Source of the DNA: Carnegiea gigantea
Taxonomy: Eukaryota; Streptophyta; Magnoliopsida; Caryophyllales; Cactaceae
DNA: 64,000 bases
NCBI GenBank assembly: GCA_029747015.1
Contig: JAKOGI010000573.1
Coordinates: 337,001 to 401,000 of the forward strand
Direction: 5' to 3'
Shown here: positions 1 to 10,500 of the stretch, in pieces
How the letters are laid out: each line of letters begins with the position of its first letter
Numbering within the stretch: the stretch's first letter is position 1
Position numbers and translations under genes: made by a program
The notes under the pieces: generated by a model
Database searches by the model: none
What the model was told of the DNA's origin: nothing
What the model saw: the letters and a program-made list of their open reading frames with translations, nothing else

Positions 1-1
1 A

Positions 2-2677
2 TCTTCTTTTAAATCAAAAAAATATGTAAGCACTACCCGACCTCTAGAATTATTACACATTGATTTGTGTGGTCCCATGAGGATAACTAGTAGAGGTGGG
101 AAAAAGTATGTGCTTGTTGTAGTGGATGATTACTCTCGATTTACTTGGACCTTGTTTTTGGCATCCAAAGATGAAACCTTTGAGAATTTTATTGCCTTTC
201 TCAAAAAGGTTGAAAAGAGAGTAGGACACTCCTTAATTAGCTTGAGATCTGATCATGGAACTGAGTTTGAAAATGCAAGTTTTATCAACTATTGTAATGA
301 ACATGGTGTTGATCATAACTTCTCAGCTCCAAGAACACCCCAACAAAATGGGGTGGTTGAGCGCAAAAATCGCACCCTGGAAGACATGACCAGAACAATG
401 CTTATTGCTAGTGGTCTTCCTAGGTATTTCTGGGCAGAAGCATTGAACACCTCATGTTACATTATAAATAGATGCATGATCAGACCCATTTTGAACAAAA
501 CTCCTTATGAACTTTTCAAGGGCAGAAAACCCAATATTACGCACCTAAGAACATTTGGTTGTAGGTGTTTTGTGCATAATAATGGGAAGGATGCCTTAGG
601 AAAGTTTGACCCTAGGAGTGATGAGGCAATATTTCTTGGCTATTCTTCTCACAGCAAGGCATACAAAGTCTTTAACAAAAGGACCTTGTGTGTTGAGGAA
701 AGTGTGCATGTGCTTTTTAATGAATCTAACTTGTTGAGTGAGAATGATGCACAGGAAGATGAACTTGAATTAGGTCTTGTTCGAAAAGAAGTGTTGCTCC
801 AAGATAAACGAGGTAAGAACACCATGGAGAAAACAACTCCTGAAGGTGTTCCTCAGAACAGCAGGCAAGGTGAACACCAAACAGGGGGAAACACCGTTGA
901 AACCTGTTCGGGACCATGTTCTTCAGGAACAGGCTTACAAACAGGTGCAGAAACAGGCTCAGGAGATGATCGTAAGCTTGATATTACGACTAGAGTAGAG
1001 CATGGGTCTGTGGATCCTCTTACTCCACGACCATGGAAGTACCATAGTTCGCACCCCCTTGATCAAATTATGTCTGATATTAACAGTGGAGTGCAAACTA
1101 GGTCTAAGCTTAAGAATTTCTGTGCTTTCTATGCTTTTCTCTCTAATATTGAGCCAAAGAGTGTGAATGAAGCTCTTGCAGATTCAGATTGGGTCACGGC
1201 AATGCAAGAAGAGCTCCATCAATTTGAAAGAAACAAAGTATGGCACCTTGTACCTAAACCTGCAGAGAGAACAATCATTGGAACCAAGTGGGTGTTCCGA
1301 AATAAACTGGATGAGTCAGGAACAGTCACTAGGAACAAGGCACGGCTGGTTGTTCAAGGGTATAATCAAGAAGAAGGGATCGATTATGAAGAAACCTTTG
1401 CACCAGTTGCTAGAATTGAGGCTATTCGAATCTTAATAGCCTTTGCAGCTCATATGGAAATCAAGCTATATCAAATGGACGTGAAAAGTGCATTCCTCAA
1501 CGGATACCTTAAAGAAGAGGTGTATGTCAAACAACCCCCTGGTTTTGAAAACAGTGAATTTCCTAACCATGTTTTCAAACTTGACAAAGCTCTTTATGGC
1601 CTAAAACAAGCTCCTAGAGCTTGGTACGAACGGTTGTCAAGTTTTTTAATTGAAAATGATTTTAGAAGAGGCAAGGTAGACAATACCTTGTTTCTAAAAT
1701 CTAAGGGGGAACATTTATTGATTGTCCAAATATATGTTGATGACATTATATTTGGTGCAACTCATCATGATTTATGCAATGAATTTTCAAATATGATGAG
1801 GAGTGAGTTTGAGATGAGCATGATGGGTGAGCTTAACTTTTTCTTAGGCTTACAAATCAAGCAAACTCCAAACGGCACCATGATCCATCAACAAAAGTAT
1901 ATCAAGGAGCTACTTAAGCGTTTTGGGATGGAGTTGGCCAAACCCGTAGACACTCCTATTTCTCCTTCAACCAGGTTGGTTATGGATGATGGGAGTCCCT
2001 CAGTTGAGGAGAAACTCTATAGGGGCATGATTGGGTCACTCCTATACCTAACCACTAGTAGACCAGATATTGTTTTTAGTGTTGGTTTATGTGCCCGTTT
2101 TCAGTCTAATCCTAAGGAAACTCATCTTAAGGCTGTGAAACGGATACTAAGATATTTGAAACATACACCCAATTTAGCCTTATGGTATCCTAGAGGTTGC
2201 AATTTTGATCTTGTTGGATATGCTGATGCTGACTATGCTGGATTCCTAGTTGATAGAAAGAGTACCTCAGGTATGGCTCACTTTCTTGGACCTTGTTTGG
2301 TATCTTGGGCTACCAAGAAGCAACATTCAGTTGCCATGTCCACAGCAGAAGCTGAATATGTTGCAGCAGCTTCATGTTGTGCTCAACTGTTGTGGATAAG
2401 GCAACAGCTTAAGGACTTTTGTGTTGACACTGGATGCATTCCTATTTTTTGTGATAACACAAGTGCAATTAACATTGCCAAAAATCCATGTCAACATAAA
2501 AGAACAAAGCATATTGACATTCGACATCATTTCTTGAGAGATAATGTTGAAAAGGGTTTAATCTCTATGAATTTTTGCACAACGGAAAATCAAATTGCTG
2601 ATATATTCACTAAGGCACTAGCTAGAGATCAATTTGAGAGAAATAGACTGGAACTAGGGTTGGTGAGAACACCCTGA
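2..2677 (+). CDS. SIRE-type Ty1/copia pol (integrase-RT-RNase H), 5'-partial
   Basis: This is the C-terminal part of a Ty1/copia polyprotein. The frame is open from base 2 to the stop at 2675-2677, about 891 codons, and the true start lies left of the window. The integrase core has its first Asp in HIDLCGP (codon 62-64), its second in RSDHGTEF and its Glu in [11 protein letters not shown]. The reverse transcriptase carries [13 protein letters not shown] and an intact YVDDIIFG catalytic box. RNase H follows, with GYADADYAG and [10 protein letters not shown]. Domain order IN-RT-RH defines Ty1/copia. The downstream env-like ORF and long LTR suggest the SIRE/Maximus lineage. No stop or frameshift is present, so this copy is fairly young. 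The product would act in cytoplasmic virus-like particles and in nuclear integration. Confidence 0.93.
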   Translation, partial: SSFKSKKYVSTTRPLELLHIDLCGPMRITSRGGKKYVLVVVDDYSRFTWTLFLASKDETFENFIAFLKKVEKRVGHSLISLRSDHGTEFENASFINYCNEHGVDHNFSAPRTPQQNGVVERKNRTLEDMTRTMLIASGLPRYFWAEALNTSCYIINRCMIRPILNKTPYELFKGRKPNITHLRTFGCRCFVHNNGKDALGKFDPRSDEAIFLGYSSHSKAYKVFNKRTLCVEESVHVLFNESNLLSENDAQEDELELGLVRKEVLLQDKRGKNTMEKTTPEGVPQNSRQGEHQTGGNTVETCSGPCSSGTGLQTGAETGSGDDRKLDITTRVEHGSVDPLTPRPWKYHSSHPLDQIMSDINSGVQTRSKLKNFCAFYAFLSNIEPKSVNEALADSDWVTAMQEELHQFERNKVWHLVPKPAERTIIGTKWVFRNKLDESGTVTRNKARLVVQGYNQEEGIDYEETFAPVARIEAIRILIAFAAHMEIKLYQMDVKSAFLNGYLKEEVYVKQPPGFENSEFPNHVFKLDKALYGLKQAPRAWYERLSSFLIENDFRRGKVDNTLFLKSKGEHLLIVQIYVDDIIFGATHHDLCNEFSNMMRSEFEMSMMGELNFFLGLQIKQTPNGTMIHQQKYIKELLKRFGMELAKPVDTPISPSTRLVMDDGSPSVEEKLYRGMIGSLLYLTTSRPDIVFSVGLCARFQSNPKETHLKAVKRILRYLKHTPNLALWYPRGCNFDLVGYADADYAGFLVDRKSTSGMAHFLGPCLVSWATKKQHSVAMSTAEAEYVAAASCCAQLLWIRQQLKDFCVDTGCIPIFCDNTSAINIAKNPCQHKRTKHIDIRHHFLRDNVEKGLISMNFCTTENQIADIFTKALARDQFERNRLELGLVRTP

Positions 2678-3135
2678 GATACCTGTTTCCAGAACATGAA
2701 CTGGGTTTGGTAAGATCAACCTTTACACCCTGTTCTCTCCCCCTGTTTGCAAATCTTATTAACAACGGATGTGATTGCATACACTCGAATTGCGTGCATT
2801 TTGTCTCTACTTATCCACTTAGTGCAGCATAAGGGGATGTACTGGAGCCGCCTTAATACCATTAAGTCCAATCAAGATCAGACGGCAAAGAACAGGCATA
2901 ACGAAGAGAACAGGTACGCCCCTTGGTTGCTCGATGTGTTTTCTTTCCTTCCCAAGGCACAAGCTTTTAATGCTCACACCCGTTGCAAACCGAGAAATCT
3001 TCTAAAGATTTTGGGTGCTCTCTCTCTCTCTCTCTTTATATGCCCTGTTCTCAGTTCTGCCGTTCATCTCGCACACAAGCAAAACCTGAAAACCCTGCAA
3101 AAACCTTAAACCCTAATCTCTCTCTTCTAGCAACA
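2678..3135 (+). other. Spacer between pol and env-like ORF of the SIRE-type element
   Basis: About 460 bases lie between the pol stop and the first ATG of the env-like frame. They contain a short CT repeat near 3018-3036 and a TTTATATGCC stretch just after it that could serve as a TATA-like promoter. That reading is an inference. No convincing coding potential is seen, although one frame stays open for part of the stretch. Confidence 0.5.
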
Positions 3136-4947
3136 ATGGCTCCCAACAACTCCTCTCAATCAAAAGCCCTCGTTCTTGCGTCCTCAATCCCTGCTCCCCC
3201 TCGCCCAATCCTGTACAAGCCTTTCAAATTTCTGAAAAGCTTGTTCTTACAATCAGTGGGAATGGGGATAGATGATATTCCCTTCGAGTGTGGAAGGGAA
3301 TTGGTGTTCCTTGTAGGGACAATTGCTTGTCCCATTAAAGTCGAGTCAGAGGGTACACTATCGGGGTCTCAAGACCAACTCTTGGAAACCCCTGAAGGGT
3401 TTAATTTTGAGCCCTGTTCTTCTGGGTTGTTTCCTGACACAGCGACAGAAACAGGGGCTGCCTCTGTCGAAGGTGTGTATGTGGAGGATCTGAATGTCGA
3501 CTTCCAAGGGAAGTCGAATGAGACATCAGAGGAGAGTTTAGAGAAGGAGGTGAAAATAGTGGCCAGGCATAGCAGAACGTCAAGAACAAGGCCACAACCA
3601 AGGTCTCAGCCCTCTTAAACTCCCTCTTCTCCACAATCCTCTAAGCCTTCTCGCAAATTTGCGAGAATAGCTTTTCAATCCTCTCACCGTATCTCCAAAC
3701 CCTCCGCTCCTGTCATCGAGGAGATTTCCTCCTCTTCTACCGAAGGGTTCTCGAGTTCTGACTCTGAGAACACCACCTTCAAACAGGGGACACCGGTGTT
3801 CTCCGAGTCCTCTGAAGAACAAGCCCCTCCAAAATCAACCACTAAACCTGCTGTGAAGCCCTCTCCTGCAAAAACACCCCTCAAGCGAAAGCCCAGAACA
3901 GCCCCCCTACCAGAAGCTACCACCTCTGTTCCTGCCCCCAAACGCCCAAAGCAGTTCACTCCCTCTCCTATGTCTGACAAACATGCGCAGTTGCTTAAGC
4001 GCAATGTCGTCAGGGGGAAGGTAGTGAATGTAAGCTTTTTCGAGGAACAGGGTCTGGGGGTGTTCCTGACCAAGTTGCGCGCTCAAGGCTGGCTCGACTT
4101 GTTTGCAAACACCCAGCTGGGGTGTTCTGTGCCTGAGTTGGCTGAGTTTTACGCCAACTGCAGTGTCACCGAAGGGGTGGTGACTAGTTTTGTGAATGGG
4201 CAACGCATTAAGGTTGATGCGCCCACACTTGGGAAAATTTTGGGAGTACCCTCCCAAGGCTTTGACGTGTATGTGAGGGAAGACAAAACAGCCCTAGAAA
4301 CAACCAGGCTCCTAGAGGTGTCCCAACGTCTCAGTCAAAAATAGGGCCTGAGAACACCCCTCTCTGTTAAGAAGGGTGAAATGACCTCCCTGCACCAACT
4401 ATTGTTTATGTTCACTATCAAGAACATAATTCCGCGAGGTCAAGGGCGAAACTCAGCTGATACCCTCGATCAATGCCTGGTGGACTTACTGGATCGGGAG
4501 GAACCAATCAACCTCCCTGCAATCATGATTCGCCACATAGGGCGAATTGCGAACACCACCCGGGCCCATGATCTTGGATATGGGTTTCTGCTGACAAGGG
4601 TGTTTGAGCACCTTGGGATAGTGCTCACACGGCGAGTGGAGGCCCAAGTCGTTGATGAGATTGGGATTGACACTCTGCTCAGGTGTAGCTATGAGGTTGG
4701 CGAAGGGTCAGTCTCCAAACAAGGTCGTCGACCACCTCGACCACCTGTTTCTGGGCAACCTTTCATCAAACTTGAGGCTGTTTTTGAGGACAATGCTTGC
4801 CTCAAGGATGAGCTCTCAGCTGTCAAGGCTGCTCTTGCTGAGGAGCAAGCCCTCTCCGCCAAACGCCATGAGGAATTGCTTACCCTTCTCTCCACTCTTG
4901 CCCCCAGCATTCCTCCTCTGCAAACGAGACCACCCCGTGCAACCTGA
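3136..4947 (+). pseudogene. env-like / plant transposon-protein ORF of SIRE-type copia, broken by two stops
   Basis: Starting at ATG 3136 (MAPNNSSQSK), a single reading frame runs to a stop at 4945-4947, about 603 codons. It is interrupted only by TAA at 3616-3618 and TAG at 4342-4344. The three open blocks all share this frame, so this is one gene with two nonsense changes and no frameshift. The N-terminal two fifths is rich in Ser, Pro, Thr and Lys (low complexity). The middle carries a block around AEFYANC and LGKILGVP that resembles the putative plant transposon protein domain found in env-like ORFs of SIRE-type retrotransposons. The C-terminus contains a Glu/Ala/Leu-rich stretch that could form a coiled coil. 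No obvious signal peptide or membrane anchor is seen, so an envelope role is by family analogy only. Confidence 0.7.
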
Positions 4948-5236
4948 TTCTCTAGGCTGTTCTCTTGTCTCCTTCTCCCATCTTCGTTTTTGGCATTGTA
5001 CTGTTTTTAATGCAATATCTCCTTAATGATGCTTCTTGCACCTTATGCTCTATATTTCTTTTCTTGCATTCATACTGTTGTTTATGCTTTTTAATGATGC
5101 CAAAAGGGGGAATAAGACCATATGAATAAAACCATATGACGTGCTCTATGACCTAGCACCTAGAGGATCCCTATCAGCATTAAACGTTGTTAAGCTTTTT
5201 AATTTTGTCAATATGGTCACTTGGTTTGTCATCATC
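4948..5236 (+). other. 3' untranslated spacer of SIRE-type element
   Basis: Non-coding stretch between the env-like ORF and the polypurine tract. It is T-rich and contains the phrase AAAAGGGGGAATAAG near 5102, a second purine run resembling the polypurine tract. That could be a central or duplicate tract, which is an inference. Confidence 0.45.
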
Positions 5237-5250
5237 AAAAAGGGGGAATT
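5237..5250 (+). promoter_or_regulatory. Polypurine tract (plus-strand primer) of SIRE-type element
   Basis: AAAAAGGGGGAATT lies immediately before the TGTTGATT start of the 3' LTR, as expected for the site where plus-strand DNA synthesis is primed in LTR retrotransposons. Confidence 0.85.
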
Positions 5251-6727
5251 TGTTGATTATATTTAGTTTTGATGATAACAAATCCAAGAGTAACATATTT
5301 GTCTAAGTAATGTTGTTCCAAACAAGCTCTCCAAACAGGGCCTAATACACCGTTGTTCCTACACCGCTGTTTGTGATATTTTATTAACCTGGTGGCTAAA
5401 TGTTGAGAACAAGTCTTAGGAACAGGTTCCGAGCTTCAGTGACACAAGATCAGCAAACAACACATATGGTTTAAGTCTTGAGGAACATTCAGCTACACAA
5501 GATCACCCAAGGAATCAAGGTGACCAAGGTGTTTTGGAGCAGCATATTCACTCTTGACAAGACAACTAATTCTTACAAGGAGTCTTGGTTAATTTAGTTT
5601 TTATCTTTTAGACTCTTGTTAATATGCCAATCTTGAAAGTATCATTTTTAGCACTTCTTGAAAACGGTTTTCGAAAAGTTGCTTTGGGACACCATTTCCA
5701 AACAACCCTGCAAACAGGGTGCCTAGGGTGTTCTCAAAAACTACAGCAGCTACATCAGTCTTATCTGAAAATTTGCTTCGGTTGACTGCCAGATCTAAAA
5801 ATATTTGTTTTGAATTTGAAAAAAAAAAATAAAATTGCAAAACCGTTTTTGCTAAAGATTTCTCTTGAAAGATTCTTATCCCTTATTTTTAGGTCTTGAT
5901 TGAATTTGGGATAAATCAAGATTTTATCCTTTTCAAGCTAGATTACTCGGCCAAGATATTTTAAGAAAATCTTCTCTCCTCTCTTAGCCGTTGGAAATCT
6001 TTGGTGAATCTTCTAAGCGACTAAAAATAGAGGATTTTCCCTATCTTTTGAAAAGAATAGCCGTTGGGTTGTGCGTTTAAATATTGAAATTCTCTCTCCT
6101 ATTTGACGATCCGGTTTTTACAAAGAAGTAAGAGATTCTTAGAGCTGAATTTCAAACAGAAAAATCGTGAGAAGATTGTGCTTAACTGAGCTTTCAATTT
6201 CTTGGCATAATAGGACTTCATTGTACCTTACATCTGCTTAAGTCAGAAGCACCCCAGTAAGGTGTTTTGTACCCCTGTTCTCAGAACAGAAAGTGAGTGA
6301 GTGTGTCCTCAGTCGTGTGGACTTTGGACGTGTCCTATCTGGTGAGATTGGACGTGGTGTAACCTGTCTTAGGGAAGAAGGTTACGTGGGTTACAAGTTG
6401 TAACAAGGAGTGTTGCTTTTGTAACGTTTTCAGCCCGTTAGTGAAGTGGTTAAATCCTACACGAGGTAGGTCGTGGTTTTTCACACCTCAGTTGGGCTAG
6501 AGGTGTTTTCCACGTAAAAATTGTGTGTGCTTTATTTCCGCATTTATTACTTTGAATTTCGCTACTGAATCAATTGAGAACAACCGCTACAAACAAGGCG
6601 TAAGGTTGTTTGTGATTTACAAACAATCTCTGCAATCAAGTGCTACGGTTGTTTGTCAGTTATTAGGCGAAAATCGACCACCACAATTCACCCCCCTCTT
6701 GTAGTTGTGTACTCTTGGAATTCAACA
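5251..6727 (+). repeat. 3' LTR of SIRE-type copia element
   Basis: The LTR begins TGTTGATTATATTTAG right after the polypurine tract and ends ...GGAATTCAACA at 6727. The imperfect terminal inverted repeat is TGTTGA/TCAACA. The length is about 1.48 kb, long for copia and usual for the SIRE/Maximus lineage. The 5' LTR lies outside the window, so LTR divergence (age) and target duplication cannot be measured here. The following bases (acagttttgacag) belong to the older LINE remnant. Confidence 0.88.
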
Positions 6728-8208
6728 ACAGTTTTGACAGAACAGCTCAATAAACACTATTCAATTGTAATTCACAAAATTAAAGGGCAGAATGGGCACC
6801 ATTGAAGGAAGACATGAGAGCATGTTCTCTTTCTTCATCAAGAACATGCCAGATGACACGAAACCTTTCAGCTTGGCGGTCTATTTTCCAGTGTTGGAGT
6901 AGCAGATGTTTAGATCCTAAATCGTAGAGGAAAATGTAACAATACGCATGGATCTACCAGATTCTTAAAGAAGGAATTCATAGAGAGAGGAATCGCATAC
7001 ATGCAAGGTAAACAAATTGGCAAGAACCACAGGCAAATCAGTTGGGAAAAATATGAGAATATGATGGGCGGATTTAGAAGCAGCTCATCCGAAAACTCAC
7101 TCTCAAGAAAATAAGTTGCAGCAAGTTTGAGTTTTACGAGGAACGGTACATGAGCTGCATGTGGAGTGGTTGAATACAGAGTATTGTTTGTGATGCTAGT
7201 AGACCACTTATCCTTGGATCATGCTTAATTTAGAATGTTCGCTTTTCACAAGTGTTAAGAGCATGGGGAAATTCAAATTCATTCAAGCCTTTGATTCGAT
7301 GGAAATTAAAGCTTAGAGACCACTCTGCAGAGAGATTGTCAAATTATTCTTAACTAGTTCTTTGAAGTGAGAAAGTGGTCTTCACTCTCCAAATGATGTG
7401 TGTGAAAGGAGGACTTGGGTTGAGATCAGTGGTCTGCCAGCGCAAAGGTCGAGTAGGGAAAGTATGGAATTGCTAATTGGCAATTGGGGAGCCGCCTTGG
7501 CAAGCCAACTGTAGAATGATACTCCTTCAAGTCAGCAAGGCTCTCATTGATACAACATTTATGAACCAGATTAATGAAGAGGTGATTGTCAATCTAGGCA
7601 ACATATGATTAAGAATTCAACTAATGGAGAATACAACAAGCTCAGTCGAATAGTCTAGCAATGGGAGTCACTTTAGTGGTGGCCATAACCAGAGGGTTGA
7701 TACCCTTGCAGACCATAATGTAGGAGATGCTACCAAATTTAGTGATGAACATGGGTTGGAAAATCTAGATGAAAATGGATCAAATGTTGGAAATTGGGAT
7801 GATCAGGCATTAAAGGACAACAGAATATCGGCGACTTATTAGAGTCTGATGACATGAGCTGTTTCCAGGACAGGTTTTCAGGTAGTTGAACAGCCAATTA
7901 AGAAAGAAAAGGTAGTTTCAAATTCAAATAAAGGAGGCCAAGAGCCATGAGGTTCACCCAACAGCAGCAACACCATTACTTAGCTATTGGAACCCACTAG
8001 ACCAATAATTGACTCAAGGATCGAGGAACATTTCAATATGGCTCGAACAAATCTCCAAGAAGACCAAGAAACAGATGGAGTAAATGCAACTAGTTATGAT
8101 GATATCACTACATCTACTAAAATTAATACTCAGGTTGTGTGTGAAGATGTCTCTACACCAACAAAGCACAAAATTCTGGAGAACAAATGTCAAAAAATGA
8201 AAGGGTCA
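6728..8208 (+). pseudogene. Decayed L1-type LINE, ORF1 (RNA-binding gag-like) remnant
   Basis: The translated segments, broken by many stops and frameshifts, follow the layout of plant L1 ORF1. Near 6800-6850 there is an RRM-like start (ESMFSFFIKNMPDD). Near 7410 a block reads ERRTWVEISGLP, like the conserved DUF4283-type region. A block near 7505-7600 corresponds to the segment after it. The acidic tail runs to 8208 and is still open from 7987. The remnant is cut on the right by the composite insertion at 8209 and resumes at 23545. Family assignment rests on pattern similarity only. The product would have bound LINE RNA. Confidence 0.62.
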
Positions 8209-8689
8209 TGTTACAGACCAAATAGGAGAGCTCATCCCAAAAGATTAGCTTATTAGGTGAGAGAGCCTATTTGCTCTATAAACCCCTTATCGGTTGCCTA
8301 TACAACTGATGTGGGATAAGTCTCATACCTTGTAACTAGTCCAGTCCATAACATTCGACACCCCTTAAGGGCCAACGTCCTCGTTGGTCATGGCCACGTT
8401 GGTCACGGCTGGCTCTCCCAGGCCCCCACTCAGTGGGCCAACACTCCGAGTCCTCGTTGGTCACGGCCACGTTGGTCACGGCTGGCTCTCTCAAGCCACC
8501 ACTCCGAGTCCTCGTTGGTCACGGCCACGTTGGTCATAGCTGGCTCTCCCAGGCCACCACTCCGAGTTGGCTCGGATACCAATTGTTACAGACCAAATAG
8601 GAAAGCTCATTACAAAAGACTAGCCTATTAGGTGAGAGAGCACATTTGGTCTATAAACCCCTCATCAGTTGCCCATACAATCCATAACA
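8209..8689 (-). mobile_element. TRIM-like short-LTR element (family A), inverted copy
   Basis: A minus-strand miniature LTR retrotransposon with no coding capacity. Its 3' LTR is 8209-8353 (145 bp; on the minus strand TGTTATGG...CTGTAACA). The polypurine tract reads as CCCCTTAAGG on the plus strand beside it. The internal region 8354-8583 carries about three tandem 58 bp units (CCTCGTTGGTCACGGCC...). The primer-binding site next to 8580 reads TGGTATCCGAGC on the minus strand. The second LTR, 8584-8689, has lost about 40 bp near its start. Short LTRs, a tRNA-iMet-type primer site and no ORF fit the TRIM class. Confidence 0.75.
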
Positions 8690-9135
8690 TAAATAGACTG
8701 CGTCAGTTGTAAGGTATAGGACTTGTCCTGCATCGATTGTATGGGCAACTGATGAGGGGTTTATAGACCAAATGGGCTCTCTCACCTAATAGGCTATTCT
8801 TTTACGATGAGCTCTGCTGTTTGGTCTATAACAATTGGTATCCGAGCCAACTCGGAGTGGTGGCCTGGGAGAGCCAGCCGTGACCAACGTGGTCATGACC
8901 AACGAGAACTCAGAATGGTGGCCCACGGAGTGGAGGTCTGGAAGAGCCAGCTGTGACCAATGAGGACATTGGCCCTTAAGGGGGGTCGATTGTTATGGAC
9001 TGGACCAGTTGTAAGGTATGGAACTTGTTCCATATCGGTTGTATGGGCAACTGATGAGGGGTTTATAGACCAAATGGACCTTCTCACCTAATAGGCTAGT
9101 CTTTTGGGATGAGCTCTCCTATTTAGTCTGTAACA
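8690..9135 (+). mobile_element. TRIM-like short-LTR element (family A), direct copy
   Basis: A plus-strand copy lying head-to-head with the inverted one. The 5' LTR runs about 8690-8833 with a damaged first few bases. The primer-binding site TGGTATCCGAGC is at 8836-8847. The internal region is only about 155 bp, built from GGCCTGGGAGAGCC-type units. The polypurine tract TTAAGGGGGGTCG lies just before the 3' LTR at 8991-9135 (TGTTATGG...CTGTAACA, 145 bp). It has no ORF. Confidence 0.78.
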
Positions 9136-9212
9136 AAGTTTATAGACCAAATGAGCTCTCTCACCTAATAGGCTAGTCTTTTGGGATGAGCTCTCCTGTT
9201 TGGTCTGTAACA
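9136..9212 (+). repeat. Family-A LTR 3' fragment
   Basis: The last ~75 bp of another family-A LTR, from TTTATAGACC to CTGTAACA, directly abut the complete LTR at 8991-9135. It is followed by the primer-binding site at 9215, so it acts as the truncated 5' LTR of the chain of elements to the right. Confidence 0.75.
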
Positions 9213-9423
9213 ATTGGTATCAAAGCCAACCCCATGTCTCTGTGTCCTCGCACCTTGGGTGGTGACGCCGGTATTGCAGTGTTCGTCTAGGGCTAGAAGG
9301 ATTCTAGTGCACAGCCAGCCCGACAGTAGGTGGGGACGTCGGTATTGCAGTGTTCGCCCAGGGCTAGAAAGGTTCTAGCACACAGCAAGCCCGCGGTTGC
9401 CTGGGTTGCGGAGCGTGGTGGAA
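9213..9423 (+). mobile_element. Family-B TRIM-like internal region behind a family-A LTR end
   Basis: A primer-binding site variant TGGTATCAAAGC (9215-9226) leads into about 195 bp unlike the family-A interior. It contains two diverged tandem units of about 60-80 bp, each with CGGTATTGCAGTGTTCG and AGGGCTAGAA. It ends directly at the family-B LTR (9424). There is no coding capacity. Confidence 0.6.
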
Positions 9424-9562
9424 TGTTATGGTCCAATTACGAGGTATGGGACTTGAGTCCCATATCGATCATATGGGGGTTGATGTGGGGTTTATATAGG
9501 CTTTGGGTTCTCCCAACCTTTGAGCTAGTTTTTGGAATGGACTTTTCCAAAGTCCTACATCA
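9424..9562 (+). repeat. Family-B short LTR (about 139 bp)
   Basis: Begins TGTTATGGTCCAATTACG and ends CCTACATCA just before a primer-binding site. It contains a TTTATATAGG TATA-like box. It also has a dyad ATGGGACTTGAGTCCCAT that corresponds to a similar dyad in the family-A LTR, so the two families look like distant relatives. Confidence 0.68.
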
Positions 9563-9564
9563 AC

Positions 9565-9576
9565 TGGTATCAGAGC
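9565..9576 (+). promoter_or_regulatory. tRNA-iMet primer-binding site before gypsy gag
   Basis: TGGTATCAGAGC is the classic primer-binding site complementary to the 3' end of initiator tRNA-Met. It lies between the family-B LTR and the gypsy gag start codon at 9586. Confidence 0.85.
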
Positions 9577-9585
9577 TACTTTACG

Positions 9586-10500
9586 ATGGCCACCAACAAA
9601 GAGCGGACAGAAAACCTAGAAGTTGGGCTCGGAGGACTCCAAGATAACTTGAGTCGCATGGAGCTTGGCATTGCTGACAAGCTACACTGAACGGAGGACA
9701 CCATCCACAAACTATCTGAAGCATTGGTCTCCAACAACGAAGCCTCAAACAGCAACCCCAATGATCGTAACGGGCGCTTCTGTGCTAATAGAAAAGAACC
9801 CTGAGAGCATTATTAAGGAGGACACCCAATGTTCTCGTCCAAGTTAGCTAAATTGGACTTTCCCAGATTTTCAGGAGATGATCCCACAGAATGGTTCACA
9901 CGAGTGGATCAATTCTTTGAATACCAAAGCACTGCCGAAATACAGAAGGTGTCGTTGGCTTCTTTCCATCTTGAGGGAGAAGCTAATCAATGGTGGCAAT
10001 GGTTGCGAAGAGCCTATAGGGAAGAAGACAAGGAAGTAACATGGGCAATCTTCCCAGAGGAGTTATGGGCTAAATTTGGTCTTTGTCTCGAGTTAAGCAG
10101 GTGGCCTCCTTATGTGACCACCAAAAAGAGTTCGAAAGGCTGGGAAATCGAGTACAAGGGTAGACACAGAAAGCATTAGTGGGCACATTTATGGGAGGTC
10201 TCAAAACAGAGATTGTTGATGGCATTTGGATGTTCAAACCCAAATCTTTAAAGGAAGTTATTAGCTTGGCACGGATGAGAGATGAACAACTAACACGCCA
10301 ACGAAAAATCACACGACCTTTTAACTAGTCAACTTCTGAATCTTCTTCCCTGACAACACCCAAAACAGCTTCACCTATGAAGCGGCTCACTTGAGAGGAG
10401 ATGCAAAAAAAAAAAAAAAGTGCACAAGGGCTTTGCTTTAACTGTGATGAGAAATGTACCCCGAGTCACAGGTGTTGCGGTCCGCAACTTCTCATATTAG
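9586..10500 (+). pseudogene. Ty3/gypsy gag with zinc knuckle, frameshifted
   Basis: From ATG 9586 (MATNKERTEN) the sequence reads as a plant Ty3/gypsy Gag with an early stop and at least two frame changes. A capsid-type block LDFPRFSGDDPTEWF appears near 9850, followed by FHLEGEANQWWQWLRR near 9965. After a frameshift near 10150 the frame reads GTFMGGLKTEIVDG and SLARMRDEQL. A CCHC-type knuckle (GLCFNCDEKCTPSHRC) lies near 10430-10475 behind a 15-base A run. Gag would form the nucleocapsid that packages element RNA. It is non-functional here. Confidence 0.82.

Noticed and set aside
3401..4257. Long minus-strand frames opposite the env-like ORF
   Set aside because: Low-complexity shadows of the plus-strand coding sequence. 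The plus frame is consistent across 1.8 kb.
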